Below, in pieces: positions 5,417-12,312 of a DNA stretch of 12,312 nucleotides; position 1 is the stretch's first letter, and the number at the start of each line of letters is the position of its first letter. Where the stretch lies: contig DCEE01000038.1 in the NCBI GenBank assembly GCA_002316795.1, positions 7,067 through 19,378 of the forward strand, given 5' to 3'. The notes beneath the pieces are model-generated. The model saw nothing but the letters and a program-made list of their open reading frames with translations, made no database searches and was not told the origin of the DNA. The translations under genes and the position numbers were made by a program. The DNA is from Synergistaceae bacterium UBA1037 (GTDB taxonomy: Bacteria; Synergistota; Synergistia; Synergistales; Synergistaceae).

Positions 5417-6836
5417 AAGAAACGGCCCTCTCTCATACGCACCTGCATTCGCTGCGTTGCTCGGCATATCTTTTTCGCTGCTGGCATACTCATCCGGACA
5501 CTCACTTCTTATATCTGTCATGATATCAGTGCTTACGGTCTCTTCGTGGATATTTTTCGGGACTTCCGACCCTACGGAGGGCTGGGGAACGGAATTTATC
5601 TTCGTAATTATTGTAACAGCCGCAGTCTCATTATCGCTGAACCTGAGGATGTCATGCGAACCGGCCGTTCCTTCAACGATACGCTCTGAAGGCAAGGTGC
5701 TCCTCAACAGGGCATGGGGACGAAGACGGGCCCTGCTGATCTCGACATCATACGGGAAGATGGCGGCCTATATGCACCGCTCTTCAGCGCCGGCGGAGGG
5801 ATCCGGGGTGAGGGTGAGAGCTGCACTCTTTGATTTCAGGAGGGCTGATGCAGGGGGAGGCTTCGATGAATACCTTTTTTGGAGATCGAAGGGAGCCGTA
5901 AAAAGGATGATCCCCCTTGAGCTTGAAGTGACCTCTCCTCCTGCCGGCATCCACAAATGGAGAAACTTTCTGGAGACAAAAATTGAGGACGGTCTTCCTG
6001 ATCTAATGTCTGGATACATGCTGGCGCTCACCCTTGGGATAAGGGACAAAAAGCTGACCGAGCGTCACAGGGAGGCCGGAACGGTCCATCTCCTGGCGGT
6101 CTCAGGTTTTCATGTTGGAATACTCGCCGCGATGGCGGGGCTTTTTCTTAAAAGAGGGAAGATCAAGATCCTGACGATATCTGTGCTTATATGGTCTTAT
6201 CTTGCACTTGCGGGGTTTCCGCCAGGTGGGATAAGGGCGGGGATAATGCTGCAGGTATATCTGCTGGGATTATTTTTGGGCAAACCTTCCCGGCCGTTCA
6301 ACAGCGTAAGCGTGGCAGGCATCATAATGCTTATCTGCGACCCATGGACATTTCATGACATAGGATGGCGGCTTTCGATGCTCGCGGCACTCTCGGTCTG
6401 TGCTTCTGTCGGCATAGCCAGGCAGAATTGGGCCGGAGCTCTTCTCGGATCTGCTGCGGTCTGGTTCGTTACGGCTCCCGTCATTGCCTCGGCCTTTGGA
6501 GAAGTTCCTGTTGTGGGGCTGATGATCAACATAGCGGCAATACCTCTGTTTACGGTCATATTTCCTCTGGTCTTTTTCTTTTCTCTCCCTGCCTTCTTCG
6601 GGCTGCCTTTAAGCCATGAGATAGCATCAATGTGCGAATATTTGCTTGAGAGCTGGGACATCCTGTCCGGAAAGCTCGTTGAACTTATGCCGTTAAGCGT
6701 AGTTTCGACACTGCCTCTTGCCGCCTTTGCATCGTTCATTTTCTTTGCCTCTGCTTTATACGCTTCAGGGGCAACTCTTAAAAAGATCCCGCTCCCTGCC
6801 CTTATGTTTTCTCTTCTGGTCCTCTTATTCGCCTGA
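5406..6836 (+). CDS. comEC: ComEC/Rec2-type DNA uptake channel, short form
   Basis: The 476-residue polytopic membrane protein carries the competence-domain signature HLLAVSGFHVGIL (about 228-240), preceded by the LMSGYMLALTLGIRD block and followed by several hydrophobic segments. It has an N-terminal pair of membrane helices and a soluble DUF4131-like region (about 85-185). ComEC forms the inner-membrane channel for single-stranded DNA. Many family members are 700-800 residues with a C-terminal metallo-beta-lactamase-like domain. Here the protein stops after the membrane region, so that domain is absent; short versions exist in other bacteria. The frame is closed just upstream by TGA 5400-5402, making TTG 5406 the first possible start, 11 bases inside comEA and without a clear ribosome binding site. 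Translation probably depends on coupling. A later start at ATG 5520 would lose the first helix. Confidence 0.9.
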   Translation: MRNKRNGPLSYAPAFAALLGISFSLLAYSSGHSLLISVMISVLTVSSWIFFGTSDPTEGWGTEFIFVIIVTAAVSLSLNLRMSCEPAVPSTIRSEGKVLLNRAWGRRRALLISTSYGKMAAYMHRSSAPAEGSGVRVRAALFDFRRADAGGGFDEYLFWRSKGAVKRMIPLELEVTSPPAGIHKWRNFLETKIEDGLPDLMSGYMLALTLGIRDKKLTERHREAGTVHLLAVSGFHVGILAAMAGLFLKRGKIKILTISVLIWSYLALAGFPPGGIRAGIMLQVYLLGLFLGKPSRPFNSVSVAGIIMLICDPWTFHDIGWRLSMLAALSVCASVGIARQNWAGALLGSAAVWFVTAPVIASAFGEVPVVGLMINIAAIPLFTVIFPLVFFFSLPAFFGLPLSHEIASMCEYLLESWDILSGKLVELMPLSVVSTLPLAAFASFIFFASALYASGATLKKIPLPALMFSLLVLLFA

Positions 6837-6931
6837 TTGTTGTAAAATAAGGAGAATCTTTGCTCAAATGAATGATATTTCAGTTGGTCAGGCTGATCGC
6901 AGCCAAAAATAACCTGTCGGAGGAATGATAT

Positions 6932-7699
6932 ATGCTTCTCGTGCTCGACGTGGGAAACACAAATACAGTAATGGGCATATTTGAAGGCGAAGATCTTATC
7001 AAACATTGGAGGCTGACTTCTAAGAAGCAGACGGCAGACGAGGTGGGATTCATGACCCTTGGTCTTCTGGGTGCGTCGGGGATTTCGAAAGACAGCATAA
7101 AGGCCTCAGTATATGCAAGTGTTGTCCCTTCACTTGACGAGATGTTCATGGATGGGATAAACAACTACATCGGAGTTCCCTGCCTTAAGGTGACGGCCGA
7201 GCTTGACACGGGCCTTGAGGTGAGACTGAAGAATCCTGCCGGCCTGGGAGCTGACAGGCTTCTCAACGCAGTCGCGGGAGTTCAGAAGTATGGAGCGCCT
7301 CTTGTGGTGGTCGACCTTGGAACTGCGATAACCCTGGATGTGATATCCGCTGACGGAGCATACATAGGGGGTACGATAGCCCCTGGGATGGAACTTGGCA
7401 TGGAATCCCTCTTTTCACGTACCGCAAAGCTGCCCCAGATAGCCCTTGAGGCACCGGTACACTACATAGGGGGAGACACTACAGAGGCTATTCAGTCGGG
7501 AATAGTTTACGGTACGGTCGGCCTTGTCGATACCCTGCTCAGGGGAGTTTTCAAGGAACTGGGCGGACCATGCAGGGTCGTCGCGACAGGCGGACACGCC
7601 GAGATACTAGCCATGCACTCCGAGATGGTCAGAGAGGTCGACCAGTGGCTTACGATAGAGGGTCTCAGGATAATATATGAACGAAACAGATTTGAATAA
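6932..7699 (+). CDS. coaX: Type III pantothenate kinase
   Basis: The 255-residue CoaX phosphorylates pantothenate, the first step of coenzyme A synthesis. It is a cytosolic ASKHA-fold enzyme unrelated to CoaA. The phosphate loop DVGNTNTVMGIF begins at D6. GADR (107-110) holds the catalytic aspartate D109, DLGTAITLD (128-136) is the second ATP/metal motif, and GGTIAPGMELGMESLF plus VVATGGHA complete the family pattern. Length is normal. ATG 6932 has GGAGG (6919-6923) eight bases upstream. A 95-base gap separates it from comEC, with TAAAAT (6842-6847) as a possible weak -10, so it may have some expression of its own. The last 23 bases overlap the dus gene. Confidence 0.96.
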   Translation: MLLVLDVGNTNTVMGIFEGEDLIKHWRLTSKKQTADEVGFMTLGLLGASGISKDSIKASVYASVVPSLDEMFMDGINNYIGVPCLKVTAELDTGLEVRLKNPAGLGADRLLNAVAGVQKYGAPLVVVDLGTAITLDVISADGAYIGGTIAPGMELGMESLFSRTAKLPQIALEAPVHYIGGDTTEAIQSGIVYGTVGLVDTLLRGVFKELGGPCRVVATGGHAEILAMHSEMVREVDQWLTIEGLRIIYERNRFE

Positions 7700-8759
7700 G
7701 GAAGAGACATTCTCTCCGCTCCTGCCGGGATATCCGCAGAAAATCGGCGGAGTTTCCGTTGAGAATCCAATATGGCTCGCCCCTTTGGCAGGCATTACTT
7801 TTGCATCGGTGAGGAAATTTTACAGAAAACTTGGAGCCGGACTTGTCCACACTGAAATGGTCAGCGCTCTCGGACTGTGCCACAAAGGCAGAAAGACAAA
7901 GGAACTCCTCTGTGGGTCAGACGAAGAAAGGCCCGTTGTACTTCAGCTTTTTGGCTCAAGACCTGAAGACATAGAAAGGGGCGCGGTAACTGCCCTTGAA
8001 ATAAGAAAATTTGAGGCCCTGCAGATAAACATGGCTTGTCCGATGCCCAAGGTGACAAAAAGAGGCAGCGGATCAAAGCTTATGGGAGACCCAAAGGCCT
8101 CGGGGGAGATCATCCGGACCATGAAAAAGACAGGCCTGCCGGTCTGGGCGAAGATCAGGGTAATGCCCGCCGGAAGCGGCCTGACCACGTGCGAATACTG
8201 TGACCTCCTTTTTGGTTCGGGTGCCGATTTCATATTCATCCATGGTAGGACTCCCGCGCAAAGATATGAGGGAAAATCCTCTCGTGATGCTATAGAAGAG
8301 GCTGCCAGGCTTTTCCCGGGAATGATCGGCGGCAGCGGCGACTGCTATGAGCCGGAGGATTTTCTGGATCATCTTAACAGGGGCTGTGCAGCGGTGCTCG
8401 CCGGGAGGGGTATACTTAGAGATGTTTTCATGATCCCCAAAACTCTGAGGGTGCTGGGCGGAGAGATCCCCCCCCAATATTGCGAACCCTCACTGGATTT
8501 CCAGTCAGAGCTCCTTCTCGAACTGGGCCGCAGCATTTATAATACCGAGGGGCAAACGCAGGCTTTGATGATCTCAAGAAGGATGCTTGCCGCACTATTT
8601 AAAGGTTTCTCGGGGGCGGCGCAGCTGAGAAGGCACGGAGCCCTTGCCCGTACATGGCAGGAGATGGAAGTTCTGCTCGAAAGCTGGCAGGATAACAGAA
8701 ATCTCCCGGAGCTCGAACATACAAAGGATAATTTTCCAAGGGGAGTCATTGGCGGATGA
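7677..8759 (+). CDS. dusB: tRNA-dihydrouridine synthase, DusB-like
   Basis: The 360-residue flavoprotein reduces specific uridines in the tRNA D-loop. The TIM-barrel part shows APLAGITFASVRKF (35-48), QLFGSRPEDI, the catalytic block INMACPMPKVTKRGSGSKLM with C121 as general acid and K125 beside it, PVWAKIRV with K159, FIHGRTPAQRYEG (H189) and a late GGSGD/LAGRG phosphate-binding region for FMN. The C-terminal helical tRNA-binding part follows. The length is typical. ATG 7677 overlaps the coaX end by 23 bases and has an AGGATA sequence just before it. Assignment to Dus is firm; the B subtype is inferred from the motif spacing and from its frequent placement after coaX. A C8 run at 8468-8475 does not break the frame. 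Confidence 0.93.
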   Translation: MNETDLNKEETFSPLLPGYPQKIGGVSVENPIWLAPLAGITFASVRKFYRKLGAGLVHTEMVSALGLCHKGRKTKELLCGSDEERPVVLQLFGSRPEDIERGAVTALEIRKFEALQINMACPMPKVTKRGSGSKLMGDPKASGEIIRTMKKTGLPVWAKIRVMPAGSGLTTCEYCDLLFGSGADFIFIHGRTPAQRYEGKSSRDAIEEAARLFPGMIGGSGDCYEPEDFLDHLNRGCAAVLAGRGILRDVFMIPKTLRVLGGEIPPQYCEPSLDFQSELLLELGRSIYNTEGQTQALMISRRMLAALFKGFSGAAQLRRHGALARTWQEMEVLLESWQDNRNLPELEHTKDNFPRGVIGG

Positions 8760-8826
8760 GAACATCCCCGAAGTATTCCAATGGGAAGATCTTATAAAAA
8801 GAAAGACAATACGACAGAGGAAGTGA
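8749..8826 (+). CDS. Candidate 25-codon uORF overlapping dus end and lysS start
   Basis: TTG 8749 follows AAGGGGAG (8738-8745) and reads ADENIPEVFQWEDLIKRK, then TIRQRK, to TGA 8824-8826. It overlaps the dus stop codon in another frame. Its own stop lies inside the GAGGAAGTGA sequence that serves the lysS start at 8832, a layout suited to translational coupling. Its start, ATTGGCGGATGAGA (8748-8761), is repeated with one mismatch at the lysS start (8831-8844), so both would begin MADE. The last codons are rich in Lys and Arg. It may be a leader peptide, a duplicated start region, or chance. I do not recognise the peptide. Confidence 0.35.
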   Translation: MADENIPEVFQWEDLIKRKTIRQRK

Positions 8827-8831
8827 TCCAA

Positions 8832-10352
8832 TTGGCGGACGAGACAAGAAAAGAAGAACAGCAGCAAAAGAATATCACGCCTGAAGAGGAGATATTTCGC
8901 CAGCGCAAAGACAAACTGATGAGACTGCGCCAGGAAGAGGGATATGACCCGTTCCAGCAGGACCATTGGGAAGTAAAGCATACATTGTCTTATATAAAGG
9001 AAAAATACTCTTTCCTTAAGGATGAGGAGTGGTCCGAAGACGAGATCCGGACCGCCGGCAGGGTCATGATCCTCAGACGCCACGGCAAGACGGCATTTGC
9101 CACCTTCGAGGATGAGCATGACAGGCTGCAGCTCTGCTTCCAGTTTGACCTTCTAGGCGAGACCGACTACACCTTCTTCAAAAAATGGGTCGATGCGGGG
9201 GATTTTCTCGGGATAATAGGTGTGCCCTTCCGAACACAGCGTGGAGAGCTTACCATTGCGGTCAAAAAATTCTGTCTCCTCTCAAAGGCCCTCAGGCCGA
9301 TGCCGGAAAAGTGGCACGGATTGAAGGATATGGAAGTCCGGTACCGCCAGCGCTACATAGACATGATAGCGAATCCCGAGGTAAGGGATACATTCCGCAA
9401 GAGGACAAAGATAATACAGACATTCCGCAGGGTCCTTGACGACCACGGTTCGCTTGAGGTCCAGACCCCGATCCTCTCAACGATCGCCGGAGGAGCGAAC
9501 GCCAGGCCCTTTATAACTCATCACAATACGCTCGACATAGACATGTACCTGAGAATAGCGACTGAGCTTTACCTCAAGAGGCTTGTGGTGGGAATGCTCG
9601 GGAGGGTTTACGAGATCGGGCAGCAGTTCCGTAACGAGGGAATGGATATGAAGCATAACCCCGAGTTCACCTCTCTTGAGGTCTACTGGCCCTATGCCAA
9701 TTACAATGACATGATGGACCTTGCAGAGGAAATAATCGTAGCATGTGCTGATGAGCTGGGAGGAAGGATCATCAACTACCAGGGCACTGAGATAAATCTC
9801 AACCCTCCCTTCCGCAGGGCAACAATGACTGAACTGGTGACCGAACATACTGGGATAGACTTCAGTACTGTCACGGACGAAGAGGCGCGCAGACAGGCTG
9901 CGATCCGCGGGCTTGAAGTGAAGCCCTCTGACACCAGATTTGACATACTGCCGGTCTTCTTCGAAGAGTACGTGGAGGAGGAACTTATCCAGCCGACATT
10001 CGTGCTTGGACATCCTACGGTCATTTCACCTCTTTCCAAGAGGAACAAGGAGAACCCGGACATCACGGACAGGTTTGAGCTGTTCATCAACGCATGGGAA
10101 TTCGCGAACGCTTTCAGTGAGCTGAATGATCCCCTTGACCAGAGGGAACGCTTCATGGATCAGGAAAAGAAGAAGGATGAGGGCGACGAAGAGTCTCACC
10201 CCTTCGACGAAGATTTCGTCAACGCTCTCGAATACGGCCTGCCTCCGACAGGCGGCATGGGTATTGGGATAGACAGGACAGTAATGCTGCTGACCAACTC
10301 AAAGAGCATAAGGGACGTCATACTCTTCCCTACGATGAAGCCGAAGGACTGA
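8832..10352 (+). CDS. lysS: Lysyl-tRNA synthetase, class II
   Basis: The enzyme charges tRNA-Lys in the cytosol. An N-terminal OB-fold anticodon-binding domain (about residues 50-160) precedes the class II catalytic core. Motif 1 lies around SLEVQTPILSTIAGGANARP. Motif 2 is FRNEGMDMKHNPEFTSLEVY (about 266-285). Motif 3 is GGMGIGIDR (about 473-481), followed by SIRDVILFP. From TTG 8832 the protein has 506 residues, the usual size. I prefer this start because GAGGAAGTGA (8817-8826) lies five bases upstream and the product begins MADETRKEEQ. An in-frame ATG at 8781 would add 17 residues but lacks a ribosome binding site. ligA follows after five bases, so cotranscription is likely. Confidence 0.96.
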   Translation: MADETRKEEQQQKNITPEEEIFRQRKDKLMRLRQEEGYDPFQQDHWEVKHTLSYIKEKYSFLKDEEWSEDEIRTAGRVMILRRHGKTAFATFEDEHDRLQLCFQFDLLGETDYTFFKKWVDAGDFLGIIGVPFRTQRGELTIAVKKFCLLSKALRPMPEKWHGLKDMEVRYRQRYIDMIANPEVRDTFRKRTKIIQTFRRVLDDHGSLEVQTPILSTIAGGANARPFITHHNTLDIDMYLRIATELYLKRLVVGMLGRVYEIGQQFRNEGMDMKHNPEFTSLEVYWPYANYNDMMDLAEEIIVACADELGGRIINYQGTEINLNPPFRRATMTELVTEHTGIDFSTVTDEEARRQAAIRGLEVKPSDTRFDILPVFFEEYVEEELIQPTFVLGHPTVISPLSKRNKENPDITDRFELFINAWEFANAFSELNDPLDQRERFMDQEKKKDEGDEESHPFDEDFVNALEYGLPPTGGMGIGIDRTVMLLTNSKSIRDVILFPTMKPKD

Positions 10353-10357
10353 CATAG

Positions 10358-12312
<1,955 letters not shown>

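Noticed and set aside
6890..6903. Small GGCTG/CAGCC hairpin before coaX
   Set aside because: Only five base pairs and followed by A residues, so it cannot be a plus-strand terminator. Chance is likely.
6868..6912. Short ORF (MNDISVGQADRSQK) before coaX
   Set aside because: The nearest AAGGAG is about 13 bases before its ATG, too far for a good site, and the peptide has no biased composition or nearby terminator.
8781..8831. N-terminal extension of LysS from ATG 8781
   Set aside because: No ribosome binding site precedes it, while TTG 8832 has a well-spaced one and gives the normal length.

Overview
This is a bacterial chromosomal segment of roughly 50% GC. It has many ATA (Ile) and AGG (Arg) codons, strong purine-rich ribosome binding sites, and at least two apparent TTG starts. 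The gene content is conserved housekeeping: metA, miaB, comEA/comEC, coaX, dus, lysS and ligA. The style suggests an anaerobic, diderm, Synergistota-like organism, but that is an impression from gene order and codon use. I could not run a phylogeny. There are no tRNA or rRNA genes, insertion sequences, CRISPR arrays or prophage genes in the window.

Left part (1-967). A minus-strand RidA-family gene is followed by the C-terminal stub of an aspartate/glutamate racemase gene that has lost everything upstream. Between ridA and metA, on the plus strand, lies the most interesting region of the window: a good sigma-70-type promoter, a 30-codon leader ORF with a perfect Shine-Dalgarno sequence and a Leu-Met-Cys-Cys-Met-Met-Met run, and a strong intrinsic terminator. 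A competing antiterminator pairing is visible. Together these read as a ribosome-mediated transcription attenuator controlling metA in response to sulfur amino acids.

Middle (998-3376). metA encodes a MetA-type homoserine O-acyltransferase whose residue 111 is Glu, which predicts acetyl-CoA use. It converges, through a shared bidirectional terminator, on a minus-strand two-gene operon. That operon encodes an unrecognised exported protein and a cytosolic iron-sulfur protein with two CDGSH motifs around a Fer4_19-like segment. The operon diverges from miaB through overlapping promoters.

Right part (3377-12312). A long plus-strand cluster is tightly packed, often with overlapping genes: miaB (tRNA ms2i6A methylthiotransferase), comEA and comEC (DNA uptake; ComEC is short), coaX (type III pantothenate kinase), a DusB-like tRNA-dihydrouridine synthase, lysS and ligA. 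The last runs off the right edge within its BRCT domain. A 25-codon uORF overlaps the end of dus and the start of lysS, and its start repeats the lysS start sequence. The cluster combines tRNA modification and charging, CoA synthesis, DNA uptake and DNA joining, and probably behaves largely as one transcription unit.
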